This document shows, piece after piece, positions 1 through 11,420 of a stretch of 42,000 nt of DNA. The stretch's first letter is position 1. Each line of letters starts with the position of its first letter. The notes beneath the pieces were generated by a model, which had not been told where the DNA came from, did not search any database, and saw only the letters and a list, made by a program, of their open reading frames with translations. This stretch comes from Adiantum capillus-veneris (Eukaryota; Streptophyta; Polypodiopsida; Polypodiales; Pteridaceae): contig CM043965.1 in assembly GCA_014529385.2 (NCBI GenBank), positions 15,382,912 through 15,424,911 of the forward strand. Reading direction: 5' to 3'. A program made the translations under genes and the position numbers.

Positions 1-305
1 CTAAAAACACTTCATCTTTTCCCGCTCAACCCCCCCCCCCCCCCAAAAAAAAAAATCCGCCCTTATTCGACCAAACCTTACCTCAGCTAACTTTGGCCTC
101 ATGTATATATGCAACCCCTCTAAACTCCACCCATCCCCTATGCTAAGTCAAATACATTTTTTGACTAGTCTCTTTCTTGTACAATTTTTTCCACTCCTTT
201 AAATGCCCTAATAACTATCCATTTCCCCCTCCCTTTTTTTTGCAAGTACCCACTTAAGATGGGCCATCACTTGTCTTTAAGATAGCCTCTCCCTCTTTAA
301 AATAT

Positions 306-390
306 GGTACCACTATAGTTTTTTGGAGCCACACCACACTTCCCTATTGGTACCACTACAGTTTTTTGAGCCACACCACACTTCACTATT
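306..390. repeat. Tandem repeat, 2 x 43 bp
   Basis: Two adjacent copies starting GGTACCACTA are visible, at 306-348 and 349-390, differing by a few substitutions and one indel. Function unknown. Confidence 0.8.
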
Positions 391-474
391 TATATCCCCT
401 CCATATCCTCCCTTTTGTTTACACCACTGATGAGCTAATGAAAGCGAAACGCATTTGGTGTGAAACTGTTTGCT

Positions 475-628
475 GTACCACCCCACCCTCCATCTCCTTT
501 GTCTCTATCCTCTTTCGCAAGATCAGGGTGATACGATTTCATTTTAAAATGTTGTTGTACCACCCCGCCCCCCACCGCTTATCTTTATTTTTTTTGCAAG
601 ATTCGCTCATTATGATTTCATTCTGATA
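475..628. repeat. Diverged tandem repeat, about 80 bp x 2
   Basis: Copies start GTACCACCCC at 475 and 557. Both contain GCAAGAT and GATTTCATT in the same order with small indels. It is an imperfect local duplication. Confidence 0.6.
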
Positions 629-1541
629 CAACAAGTCACTATATATTTATGTGCAACTATTTTCATGTAGCTATCTATAACTTATTTGGGGCCTCAAATG
701 TCATTGAACTTTAAAGATACTTGGTGTAGATCTTCTCTTACCCTTTGTTGGACTACATATGGAGTTCTTAGTAAAGCGTTGGATTTTTGGTGCAATTGCA
801 TACTTTTGGTTAAACCTTGCGAATTAATGCCACATGGCAAAAAAAATTCTTTTTTAATATTTCTTATAGTCTTTGTGCAGGTTGTTGACATTTGTGTACC
901 TCTCTCTCTCTCTCTCTTTAAAAGGGCCATTGAATATTGGTTTACTCATTATCTTTTATGTTTTTAGAATATATTGTAATCTAAATAAGTCATTGTTACT
1001 TTTGTTTTCAAAAAAATGTAATACTCTATTGTGACAAAAGAAAAAATGTTAATGTCACTTTCTCATTTCTCTCTCAGAAAGAACCCTCTTATTATTAAAT
1101 TCCTCCTCAATAGCATTATGTAGGCCATCGTGAACTTTCACCTTGTTTGAGATGGAACAATGTGAAGAGGCACGAAGGCCTGCTAAGTTAAGGGGAGACA
1201 AACGAGAGTAAGTTTAAATAAGTGCATACAATCATATGAGATTTTTGTTGTGTCTTAATATAAAATTGTATTATCTATTTTTAAACAGTGGCTCTTACTA
1301 GCTTGCTTAAAATAAAACACATTAATTGAAAGATGCCTTCAAGATTCCCTCTACCCTCATTACGTAGCCCGCACTTCCTGCCCTTGTCACCAAAACCTTC
1401 TCCCGTCTGTGTGTTGCCCTTCCCTACGTCTTACGCGTCCCCTGCGAGCCTGCAAATTTGCGTTTCATTTGAGCTTGCACCTAAGCTTTCCCTTCCATTC
1501 ATGGACTTGCACCTATAGAGCCGTCCCCCACGTTTCAGCTT

Positions 1542-3165
1542 ACGTTTCAGCTTGTAAACCCACTTTGCACCAATGGCCTTTTTGCAAAGAGGTAAATCAC
1601 ATAAAGTCCATGTGCCATTTTCTATAAATGCATCATATTTTGATTGCATGGTAGCGATCCAATTTTTTGAATTCTGTGCTTCATCAAATGAAAGAGGTTC
1701 CTCCTCATCACATAAACTAGAAATAGCCAAAGCATAACAATCTAATGCATAAGATGCATGGAGAGAACCTGAATGAGTACAACTAGACATAGGTGTATCC
1801 ACATACTATCACACAAAGTATGCACCAACCATTTTGGCATACCTCTAGCCTCCTCATTCTCAACCCTTTCCACATCACGTACATCATGTACATCTGCATC
1901 AATAATAGGCTGGTTCGTAATATTTTTAGAAGCTCTCATAGGCCGTACATGTGCCTCATTGGAATTTACATTCAAGTTTCTACCATTAAAAAGAGGCAAC
2001 AAAGTGGCGTAAATGTCCTGTGAACTTACATTACTGTGAACAAAGACTGAACAAAACTTCCACAAACACAACATCTTGTACAACCAAAATATGTTTCGTT
2101 TTGCGAATGGTATAATCTCTAACCTTTGCTTTCAGTACTGTAACCAACAAAAATGCATTTACCCTTATCATCCAATTTTCTGTGCTGCGTTTATGGCACC
2201 AAAGCATAATCCAAACAACCAAACACGTGGATGTGATCAATAGATTGCTTTTTGTCATGCCATCCTTCATAAGGAGTCATAGAATGCAAGGCTTTGGTAG
2301 GACACGTGTTAAGTACATTAGTAGCACAAATGAGAGCCTCAAGCCAAAACAAATGCGGCACAACTTTAATCTTGACCATGCATCGTGCCATCTCCGTAAG
2401 CGCTTTTTTTTTTCTTTGCGAAAAACCATTTTGTTGAGGTGTATACGACATTGTACATTCGTGTTTTATCCTACAATTAGCTAGAAATGCATTAAACTCA
2501 TGAGACATATACTCACCCCCTCGATTGTAGAGACAGTTCAGACATAGCCAAAAATTTCTTGAAGCACATGAACAATTCAGACTTAGCTTTAATAGGATAC
2601 ACCCATGCATGCCTGGAGTAATCATCAATGAAAGTCGCAAAGTATAGTTAATTGCATAAGGATGGAGTTTGCATATGCCCACAAACATCATTATATACAA
2701 GTTGCAACCTACATGTAGCCATTACTAAACCATCCTTTGGAAAACTTCAAACACTGCATCTTACCTAAAGCCTTCAGAAACATGCTTAGAAGGTGCTTTA
2801 AAAGGCAGCAAAGAAGAAACCATATCACATTTCTACAAATACAACAAACTGGCAAAATTCAGATGCCCAAAACGTGCATGCCAAATTTCTCCATCTGAAA
2901 CAGTCTTTGAATACACAACTGCATTTGAAAAATTTTGCCCACAGTTGCCATACAAAGTGAGATTATATAGCCCACGAAACAAAATGCCAAATGCAACTAT
3001 TTTATCACCAAAAATAAGATCATGAACTACACATCTGTCATCCACAAAATCGACAACAAGACCAAGTCTTGTAAGTGAAAATACAGATAAAGGGTTCTTT
3101 TTTATCCTTGGTACATAAAGTGCATCAACAAGTGTGAAGGAACTGCCATTTTCAGTGATTCGCAC
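1542..3165 (-). pseudogene. Ty1/copia pol fragment: pre-integrase, integrase, start of RT
   Basis: Reading on the minus strand from 3165 down, the order is: a protease-to-integrase linker (LALVRITENGSS, LVDALYVPRIKKN); a GAG-pre-integrase motif (WHARFGHLNF, about 2860); the integrase core end (RGGEYMSHEF, then TPQQNG, about 2430-2510); and the beginning of copia RT (EEEPLSFDEA to IGAKWVYKLK, about 1560-1700). The integrase residue after TPQQNG reads FSQRK where the family normally has a catalytic Glu before RK, so Gln appears to replace it. Frames change several times and stops interrupt it. RT is cut off at 1542, before its catalytic motifs. This is the downstream half of the copia element whose gag and LTR lie at 14780-15481; the gypsy element at 3166-14779 sits between them. 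Family assignment is secure; non-functionality is clear. Confidence 0.88.
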
Positions 3166-4257
3166 TAAGGCAAGCTTTTCCATGCATGGGAACCCCCCCA
3201 TATATCTTTGCCCTTTTACCAAAATATTTCCTATTATATAAGTTACTTTTGATTTTTCTTCCCTTTTTCACAAAAGTTTTAGCCTTTATTAAATAAATAA
3301 GACTTATGCTAATCAATCACGATGTAGCATAAATAAGTAAGCTTTCTTTGTTGATATCTCTTTTGATCTTAAATATTAAATATATATATTCTAAATTACA
3401 TTATATAGTTTAGTATTTTCTAATATATTTTTCATGTTTATATATTATTCCACCCTACCAAATATTTTATTCACTAGTTTTCATTTTCAAACCTCAACCC
3501 CACTTTCAAATTTCAATAATACCTCCATCTAGATGATTGCCAATCTTTTCAAAACTCTAGGTCATGTTTTCATACACATGAAGGAGCTTACACTTGAAGG
3601 CAAGAGAGAAGTCCACTCGAAGGGGACCACCAAAAGACCTTTGCAGCCACAAATAATACATTATTTAGATGAATTTTTTAAGTAGAGAAGAACCCCGAAT
3701 CTGAAGGAGCGTTCAACATGAAAAATGCAGCTCGTGATCTCAACTTTTAGCTCAATTTTTTTCAGAATTTTTGGAGTTATGAACACGGAGATATGATTTT
3801 TGTAGTGGACCCCAGTTTTCTCGTGTAATGGTGACACAGACCATCCCCAATTTTCTTCCCTCTAGAATGGCTATGGTTCTACAAGTCTTCAAGCATGATT
3901 ACAAGAGACAAGGCTCTTTTAATGAGGTCTTGGCAAGTCTAGAGTGATTCTATCACCATTTTTGGAGGATCCATCCTCATCAACAACTATCCACCTTTGA
4001 CAATCTCTCTTGTAAATTTCTTACCTCTCTCTTCTCTCCCTAATAAGCTTATGTCTAGCCAAAGCTAGACTATTGTAAATATCTCCTATCCTCTAAATCC
4101 TACCCACATTCTCTCATCTTCTCTCTCTATTGACTCTGGTATTTTAAATAATGAGGAGACAAGATGGGAGCCACAGCACATGCACCCCATTTTCCTAGTC
4201 ACCAAAGTGGAACACTCACCTCAATTAGAAATATTGTTAAAACCTTCCCTCCTTCCC

Positions 4258-4264
4258 TATATAA
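4258..4264 (+). promoter_or_regulatory. TATA box in 5' LTR
   Basis: TATATAAGGAGGCC lies about 1.1 kb into the LTR and is conserved in the 3' copy. It is a canonical plant TATA motif, so transcription would be expected to start about 30 bp downstream. Promoter activity is inferred. Confidence 0.7.
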
Positions 4265-4298
4265 GGAGGCCATGAGAGCTCACTAGAAAAAAAAACAC

Positions 4299-4301
<3 letters not shown>

Positions 4302-4349
<48 letters not shown>
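4302..4349. repeat. (CA)n microsatellite in 5' LTR
   Basis: A CA run of about 24 units just downstream of the TATA box. The homologous run in the 3' LTR (about 13169-13195) is shorter, showing slippage since insertion. Confidence 0.95.
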
Positions 4350-4352
<3 letters not shown>

Positions 4353-4756
4353 TCCATACACACTCTTGTGCTACATGCTTGTAGCATGAACCCTAATCAC
4401 ATAATCACAACACCATCACCATCACCATCACCATGCACAAAAGATGAGCACCACACCTCCACACCACTTGTAATTAAGGGTTGAAGGCACAATTTCAAGA
4501 AGAAGAAGAAGGGTGGACACACTCATGATATTCCTCGCCATCAACTCCCATCTCTCCATTATGCCTCCTACGATCTTGTCCCCTTCTCATTTTCCTGCCA
4601 TACGCCACCTATTGTATTCATCTTTTGCAAGCAATCAACACACTCCATCTTGGTGCCATACTTTGTGTCGCTTTGGATACATCTCATTGTGAGTATGGTA
4701 TATGCTTGTTCCTTGCCTTTTTTTTCTGCTTATGTAAAGGTGTGCGGATTCGCCAC

Positions 4757-4759
<3 letters not shown>

Positions 4760-4787
<28 letters not shown>
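4760..4787. repeat. (CA)n microsatellite in 5' LTR
   Basis: A short CA run; its counterpart in the 3' LTR (about 13602-13650) is clearly longer. Confidence 0.95.
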
Positions 4788-4790
<3 letters not shown>

Positions 4791-5374
4791 CCCTCTCATA
4801 TTCCTATCATTTTGCTACTTCCATCTTGAGGTGTGCGGATTCGCCACCTCTTGTATGATAAGTGAGCATACTCGCAAGTTTCCCCTACCTCATTATCTTC
4901 CTTACTAACATGCACGAGTAGCAAGCCCATTCTCACTCATTCACCACTCCTCTCACCTTATTCTCCGACCACCCCATTCCACATTTGGGCGTGGATCTTG
5001 AAATTGTTTTCCATGGCATGCTTCATTGTGTATATGTATGCGTCCTAGCCGCATATCGTGCTAGGTGGTGCCCCTATTGTGTATCCCCCATGATGAGGCC
5101 ATTGTGCATAGTCTTGGTGTAGAGGCCACCGGGTCTATTTTTCACTTCCGCCTCTCATTTGGTGCCCCCACTGAGGAGGGCTCTTGAAACCTTCAGTTTA
5201 CAAGGCTGACATGTTTACTTCTCTTCATGGACGAGTGGCTTCTTGAATTCTCTAATTGGACCACTGAAGAGGAGGAGCTTCAAGCAGGTTTGACACAATT
5301 CATCAAGACACTCTTGCCAAGGTGTTGTATTGTTAGCATAGAAGAAGTGGTAAGACTCTCTTTCCCTACTCAGA

Positions 5375-5821
5375 TTGTTTACATTTCTCATCATCCCCGC
5401 AAGCGTAAAAGCAAGGCACAAGTTGCATCATGCTCACATTGTAGCCAAAAACCGCACCTTCAACATGAGTGCAACCCAAAGTGAAGAAAAGGCCATCATT
5501 TTCTCCCTCGACATCCGCACAGGCGTTCTCACAACGGTAGGCTTTCAAGTAGCACCAGGCTTCTCTACATCTACGTCCCCATCTTTGCCACCTATTCCAC
5601 CTACATCCACAACAAGCCTTCACAACTTGAGGAAGCTATTACGAACGCGTGGTCCCTCCCTCTCCCTTGCACCAAAAGATTCAAGGGTTTTCCAGCGCCG
5701 ACAATCACCCCGTCTGCAAAACAAAAGGGTAAATCCTCCAAAGTCTTTCTATACCTCACTCTCATCTCATGAGCCAAGAACTAGAAACAACAGCATGGAT
5801 TCTACGTCGTCTACCGAGTGA
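5375..5821 (+). pseudogene. LTR-borne ORF, frameshifted 5' copy
   Basis: An open frame of 148 codons inside the 5' LTR, with a Ser/Thr/Pro-rich middle and a basic stretch near the end. The 3' LTR version (14064-14678) is longer because its frame stays open upstream; here the matching upstream part (MDEWLLEFSN, from 5227) is in a different frame, so an indel near 5310-5370 separates them. No domain was recognised. It may be a remnant of an accessory protein or a chance frame in a young repeat. Confidence 0.4.
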
Positions 5822-6233
5822 AGTGGCGGAGCTTGTCATCGACAAGGTCTTTGACACACGTTTTGCTTGGCGAAAAGACAAGACCCTCCACCTTCAAGGG
5901 GTGTTGCTTGTGAATCAAGGCTATGATGATGACTTTACAGCTTGCTATGTATACATCCAACTTGGATTAATACAAGTGGTAAGACTCACCACCTACCTCA
6001 TCACACCTGTGTATACACTAGATGGCACTCTATCTTGCTGGAAAGTGAAGTTGCTCAAAGAGAGAGAGTTCAAGCTTTTCCAAGAGCTTGCTAGAGGGGC
6101 AGTCCTAGAGCTAGAAGACGAAGACAACCTTGTCTTGTGGTACTATAAATTTGACCTCGACTACCAAGAGCTCTACACCTCCGACTATAACCTTCCACCA
6201 CGAAGGAGAGAGCCTTTCCGAATTATCATGTGA
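5769..6233 (+). CDS. Unknown 154-codon ORF upstream of gag, starts in LTR copy
   Basis: The ORF starts MSQELETTAW inside the 5' LTR copy and runs past the LTR homology limit at 5922 to a stop at 6231-6233, ahead of gag at 6557. It is rich in charged residues (ELEDEDNLVLWYYKFDLDYQ) and not low-complexity. In the 3' LTR copy the first 50 codons are preserved and then run into flanking copia sequence. No family was recognised. Known Ogre/Tat-type elements can carry an extra ORF upstream of gag, so this position suggests an ORF1-like remnant; that is an inference. It overlaps the end of the preceding LTR ORF in another frame. Confidence 0.45.
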   Translation: MSQELETTAWILRRLPSEVAELVIDKVFDTRFAWRKDKTLHLQGVLLVNQGYDDDFTACYVYIQLGLIQVVRLTTYLITPVYTLDGTLSCWKVKLLKEREFKLFQELARGAVLELEDEDNLVLWYYKFDLDYQELYTSDYNLPPRRREPFRIIM

Positions 6234-6556
6234 TGGACCCAGCGCATCAACCTTTTGCAAGGAACCAAACTTATGTACCACAACGAATTCAATCAATCAA
6301 AGTAATCTTGGACCGCAAGATGTTTTATCAGAAGATCATTACAACCATGTTTGGTAGAGAACGACTGCAAGAGATAAACACCTCTTCTCTACCCTTTATC
6401 CTCCCTATGATTAATCATGAAGTGTCTTTTGATGTAGTTATTTTCATCCTTGTATAGTATGTTTTCCATCTACCGAGCACCCATGTATTGAATCTCTATT
6501 TATAAATTTTTTAAAAAAAAAGATTTCTAAGTCGAGTTAATCTTCTCACTCTCACA
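6234..6556. other. Leader between LTR-region ORF and gag, no gene seen
   Basis: AT-rich sequence with an A run near 6510-6520. No convincing primer binding site (TGG start followed by tRNA 3'-end complement) was found here or after 5922. Confidence 0.5.
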
Positions 6557-7720
6557 ATGGCAAGTGTAGCATTTCCAACCTTTACTGGTAAGGTGGGTGA
6601 GGATGCTATAGACTTTCTAGACAACTTGGAAATAGCATGTGTCATCTCTGCGAGAGATGATGATGCTTCGCGCTTGTGCATCTTCCCACTTCTAATGAAG
6701 GTGGAGGCAAGATCATGGTACAATGCCTTGGCACAAGCAACCAAGGAACGGTGGGACTTATTAAGAGCAGCCTTTGTCAAGCGTTTTGGAGAGGACACAA
6801 CATCAGAGAAGCTATGGCAATTGTTGACAGAGTTGAAGCACGGCACTATGCTGGAATACGCATCATATGAGTCAAAGTTTGTAGATTTATGGGGGCGATG
6901 GGTTGCATCGCTAAGAGAGGATGAGGGGGCACCTGATTTCCTACATAAGGATCGGTTTGTGACTGGGTTATGGCCAACTCTTAAAGAGAAGGTGAAGGAA
7001 AGGTTTCCTGCTACGTATGAGCTAGCAGTTGAAGTGGCCTGCCTTAAAGACAAGAAGTTGCGCCTACAAGCCAGGAATATCGATGAAGAGGAATCCGTTA
7101 GGACCCGACCACCTCTAGCACCACCTACAACAGCCGCCCAGAGGATTCAACCACAAGAACCAATTGAAGATCAGTAAGACCTGCTCAATCGAATCACCAA
7201 TCAACTTGAGAATCTCTCAGTCCATTTGATACAACAAGGGCATGCACACAATCGCAACCAAGAGCAAAGAAGAGGACAACGAAGGCAAAACCAAGAATAC
7301 CACTGCTACAATTGTGGGGAGGATGGTCATGGCATGTACTACTGTCCACACCCAAGGAGGCAGAATTTCAACAGAGGAGCCAGGCAAAACCAGGTTTCAC
7401 CACTGAGAGCAAGACCACCACCACCGAGGGCACCACAACAAGCACCACCCATGAAAATCCTACAACCACCCATTCAACCACAACCACCACCACCACCACA
7501 ACCTCTCATTCCACCCTTACCCCCACCACTATTTGGCAATCAAACAGTAAGCGTCATCAGTCTTGAAGGTAAAGGAAAGGAGAAAGTGGAGGAGGATATC
7601 AAGGGAGTAGCAAAAGGTAAGACCAAGTTTAAAGGAGTAGATGCCATAGGGGTAAAACGCGCTAGGCATGGTGAATCTTCCCAAAAGGAAGAAAAGATGA
7701 AGACTAAAAGGGGAATCTAG
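6557..7720 (+). pseudogene. gag: Tat-type gypsy gag (capsid and zinc-knuckle nucleocapsid)
   Basis: Gag packages element RNA into virus-like particles. The start at ATG 6557 follows an A-rich leader and opens with the gypsy gag pattern (FPTFTGKVGEDA ... FLDNLE). A retrotransposon-gag core follows (W at SWYNAL, LRAAFVKRFG, LKHGTMLEYA), then a CCHC zinc knuckle CYNCGEDGHGMYYC at about 7306-7347, and a Pro/Gln-rich tail. An in-frame TAA at 7175-7177 splits it into 206- and 164-codon pieces in the same frame. The frame ends at 7718-7720, and the coding signal passes to another frame near 7700, so an indel lies there. Confidence 0.88.
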
Positions 7721-8264
7721 CAAAAATCCGTCCAAGTCACGACGTAAAATTGACATTGTAGATTTCTCTTTGGGTGAATGTTCTAAACCGTATGATTTGG
7801 TTCAAGATGTTTCTGTGCAGGGCCCAAAAATCACCTGGCCCCAATTACTCCACCCAGCACCTAGGGTGAGGAGACAATGGACAAAGATGCTTAGCACGAG
7901 ACGACCAAAGCCAAAGATAGCTGGGGCTATCTCTGGGAGGAATCTAGATGACATACTACCAGTGATGGATGCTTACATCAAAGGGCAACACATCTCCAAT
8001 ATCTACATCGATGGTGGCGCACAAATATGCGCCATGAGTGAAAAAATGATGCACCGTTTGGGTTTAGAGGTGAGTCGGCCGGCACCATGCCGAGCCAAAA
8101 TGACAAATAATTTAAAAGTTCAATGTGTTGGTGTCATAAATGCAGTTAGGATAAAGGCATTCAACACCGAGGTAGATGTGGACATCTTTGTCATGCCACA
8201 CAAAGGGGAGGGCTATCCTATCATTCTATGGAGGCCTTGGCTTATGGCTATGAGAGCTAAGTAG
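7700..8264 (+). pseudogene. Gypsy protease region
   Basis: An aspartic retropepsin would cleave the Gag-Pol polyprotein. The frame carries YIDGGAQICAMS at about 8001-8036, the active-site region (Asp-Gly-Gly; this lineage tolerates variants of D-S/T-G), followed by LGL and the late IILWRPWL motif. It is one frame away from gag because of an indel near 7700 and ends at an in-frame TAG (8262-8264). The ORF from ATG 7770 is 164 codons, but family homology begins upstream of that ATG, so 7770 is not a natural start. Confidence 0.82.
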
Positions 8265-8567
8265 GACTGGGACACCGGCATAATCCAGATGAAGGATGAA
8301 AAAGGGAGGCCAATACTTTAGGACATGAAGAAAGGTCGGCAATGCGACATGGATCTAGAAACCTCTATGGATGAGTTTTCTAGTGGTGACTCTTCAACCA
8401 CTTCAGAGGAGGAGTCAACAGTGAGTGAAGAAAGTGACAGTAGCATTGAGGTGATGGGGATCATTCTCAAGGACCCTAAGAAGATGGAGTAACCTGATTT
8501 CTCATCATCAAACCAAGGGGAGACACCAGGTATACAACCTCTGGTAGAAGCACGTAAGCTACATCAA
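8265..8567 (+). pseudogene. Protease-RT linker with three in-frame stops around it
   Basis: The frame of protease and RT continues unbroken in phase through this acidic, Ser/Glu-rich stretch. It is interrupted by TAG at 8262, TAG at 8319 and TAA at 8490. No indel is needed to join protease and RT phases (798 bases apart). Confidence 0.7.
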
Positions 8568-9848
8568 ATGCTCTCTAGTGAGTTGTGTGGGAAGGAGCGT
8601 GAAGATTATATTTTGATGCTAAGTAATTTTACCACATTGTTCATTGATGAATATGATAAAATCACTGGCATCACAGTAGTTCAACATCACATTAAGCTCA
8701 AGGAGGGAAGTAAACCTGTAGTGCAGAAGCTCAGGCGGCTAGGAGTAATTCAACAAGACGCCCTACTCAAAGAGGTGAGGAAATTGCTAGAAGCCGGTTT
8801 TATCTATCCTGTTGAAGACTCAGAGTGGGTTTCTCCAGTGGTAGTCACACCAAAGAAGAATGGTAAGTGGAGGGTTTGTGTTGATTACAAGCCTCTTAAT
8901 GCAGCCACAAAGAGGGACCATTTTCCTCTTCCTTATCAAGACGAAATTCTCAATGAGGTAGCAGGACATGAGCGCTACACGGTATGTGATGGCTACTCAG
9001 GCTACTTACAAATTAGCATCGCTAAAGAAGATCAAAAGAAGACAACCTTCATCACACCATGGGGATGTTTTGCTTACAGAGTTATGCCTTTTGGTCTCAC
9101 TAATGCTCCAGCCACTTTTCAGCGATATGTAACATTCGTTTTTCAGCCATTCTTTGGAAAATCAATCCGTGTTTTTATTGATGACTTTTGTATCTATAGC
9201 TCTCGCTCTCTTCATTTGGAGAAAGTTTATGAAGGTCTAGCTAGGCTACAAGCTTTGGGGGGCCAACTCAATGTGGAGAAATGCCACATTGGTGAAATCA
9301 AGGTTACTCTTCTTGGCCATGTGATCTCGGCCAATGGCATTGAAGCTGACCCAAGCAAGGTTCAAGCCTTGCTGGCTTTGACCTCTCCCACCACAACAAA
9401 GCAGTTGGTCTCTTTTCTTCAAAAGGTGAGGTATTTGAGTAGGTTCATTCACTTGCTCTCCCAAGGCGTTCTCCCTTTACAACAAGCTACCCATCAAGAG
9501 ATCTTCACTTGGAGTGAAGAAAATGAACAACAATTCAATGAGGTAAAACAAATTCTAGCTTCACTTCCCACCATAGCACCTCCAAAGTGGGACGAGCCAT
9601 TTTATGTAAACCCTAGTGTGGGCAATGACACACTTGGGGCTGTATTGATGCAAAAGGATCCTCAAACTTCGTTCATGCGTCCTATCTACTTCTCTAGTCG
9701 AATGATGACTCCATCAGAAAAGGGATACACGGCAGTGGAGCACATGGTGCATGCATTAATGTTTGCTACCACCAAATTTCGCTCTTATTTATTGTCTAGA
9801 CCATTCATAATCTTAACAATGGAAGAAGTATTTCCTTATGTAATGTAG
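8568..9848 (+). pseudogene. pol: Gypsy reverse transcriptase and first RNase H
   Basis: RT copies element RNA into DNA. The RT domain shows the lead-in (VQKLRRLGVIQQ), WRVCVDYKPLN, the FGLTNAPATFQR motif and the catalytic FIDDF box (x-x-D-D) at about 9172-9188, then LLGHVIS. The connected RNase H begins near PFYVNPSVGNDTLGAVLMQ, where the usual first catalytic Asp position reads Asn, in keeping with the degenerate first RNase H of Tat elements. An in-frame TAG at 9846-9848 ends the ORF; the next ORF is in the same phase. The ATG at 8568 is only the first Met after an upstream stop, not a natural start. Confidence 0.9.
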
Positions 9849-9851
9849 CAC

Positions 9852-11420
9852 ATGGATGTTTCTTCTAGGATTTCCAAATGGCTCACAAGGCTACAAGAGT
9901 TTGACTACACAATGCAAGTGGAGAACTCCACAAGGGCCAGTCTAGGAGGTATTCTCACTCATCGCCACTATGAAAAGAAGCTAAAGATAAAGCCAAATGA
10001 TCAAGATATTACACATGTGCTGGAAGTCCCTAAGGTAGAGGAGGCTCACTCTCTTTTCTTTGATGGAGCCTACAAGAGGAAAGTGGACAAAGCTGCAGCA
10101 GGCATTGTCATCTTCAACGAGCAAGGGGATAAGGTTTTCTCCATTGGGAATCTCTTGGATTATCACTCTAACAATGAGGCAGAATATGCAGCCTTAACTC
10201 TTCGGTTAGAGTGGTGTGTGACACAGGGCATTCAACGGTTAAATGTATTTGGTGATGCCATGCTTTTAATAAAACAGATACAAGGAACTTGGGCTTGTAA
10301 AAATCATAGCTTGCTAGGCCATTTGCGCAAAGTCAAGGAACTTTTAGGAAAATTTCAAGTTGTACAATTACATCATGTCCCTCGAGCAGAAAATCAAGAA
10401 GCAGATGCTCTAGCTAGAGAGAAGCTGCAAGATGTTTCAATGGTGGGTGCTATCAAATTGAAGCTGCCTCTCTTCCAAGGTAGCGATGCTATGCCTGACA
10501 TCATGAGTTTCTTGGACACAGGAGAGTGTCCTAAGGATCTTACTAAGGGCCAAAAGCAGTGGCTTGTGAGCAAGGCAACAAAATACCGCCTTATCAATGA
10601 CGACCTCTACTGCAAGGGTAAGGATCAAATTCTTAAGCGTGTACCTCTCTCTGGAGAGAACACTGAAATCATTTCAAGTTGCCATGATGGTGTTTGCGGA
10701 GGACACTTTGCACTTGACATCACTAGTAGAAAGATTCTACAAGTCGGGTTTGTATGGCCTAGTCTACATAGGGATGTGCATCATTGGTGTAAAACATGCA
10801 AGAAATGTCAAAAGGCAGGGGATAGGAGGCTCACATATGAGCCACAGACTCCTATAATCTCATATGGACCATTTGAGAAATGGGGAATTGATGCTATTGG
10901 GCCTTTGCCAAGGAGCCAATCAGGTAAATTTTATATCATCATGGGTGTGGACTACATGACCAGGTGGACTGAAGCAGTTGCCACCACCCGGATTACAGCT
11001 AAGGAAGTGGCTAAGTTCGTATTTGAAAACATTTGTTGCCGTTTTGGCACTCCTCTTGAAATAATTTCTGACAGGGGACCAGGTTTTAGAGGAGACCTTG
11101 TAGGAGAGCTAATGGAGAAGTTAGGTATCTCACGACGACACTCAACTCTCTACTACCCACAATGCAATGGTTTGGTGGAAAAGGTAAATGGTATGATCTC
11201 CAAGATCATCACTAAACATGTAAACAATCACAAAAGTGATTGGGACAAGCATCTTATGGCTGCACTTTGGGCTTATCGCACTTCATTTCGCACATCCCTT
11301 GGGTTCACACCATATCACTTGGTGTTTGGTAAGGAAGCCATTTTACCCATTGAAGTACAATTGGCTAGTCTCAGGGTGCTAGCTGGGCAGGTGGAACTTC
11401 CTAAACAATCACAAAAGTGA
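9852..11420 (+). pseudogene. pol: RNase H tail, second (archaeal-type) RNase H and integrase
   Basis: The first residues (SSRISKWLTRLQEFDYT) finish the first RNase H region. A complete second RNase H follows at about residues 67-195: FFDGAY (Asp), NNEAEYAAL (Glu), FGDAML (Asp) and ENQEADALA (Asp). Integrase then shows a His/Cys zinc-binding region (CHDGVCGGHF ... CKTCKKCQ) and the catalytic triad: Asp in WGIDAIGPLP, Asp in IISDRGPGF, Glu in NGLVEKVNG. The ORF runs into a 181-bp tandem duplication and terminates at TGA 11418-11420 inside it; the integrase C-terminal part continues in a shifted frame from 11572. Confidence 0.9.

Larger units (their letters stand above)
1..1541. other. Non-coding AT/CT-rich flank, no gene seen
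   Basis: No protein family, RNA gene or coherent reading frame was recognised. The sequence is pyrimidine-rich near the left edge (a C run at about 30-44) and holds two short tandem duplications listed separately. Small open frames here have skewed, low-complexity composition and look like chance. The right limit is where copia reverse-transcriptase coding sequence (minus strand) begins. Confidence 0.6.
3166..5922 (+). repeat. 5' LTR copy of the Tat-type gypsy element
   Basis: The sequence matches 12032-14779 throughout, with only scattered substitutions and microsatellite-length differences. It begins TAAGGCAAGC where the 3' copy has TGAGGCAAGC, so the canonical TG start appears mutated to TA. 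Homology ends after AATCAAGGC at 5921. It contains a TATA box at 4258, two CA microsatellites (4302-4349, 4760-4787) and open reading frames. The true right limit may lie further on if the 3' copy is truncated. Confidence 0.85.

Noticed and set aside
686-967. 93-codon ORF on the plus strand
   Set aside because: No recognisable motif, Cys/Leu/Phe-rich composition typical of AT-rich non-coding DNA.
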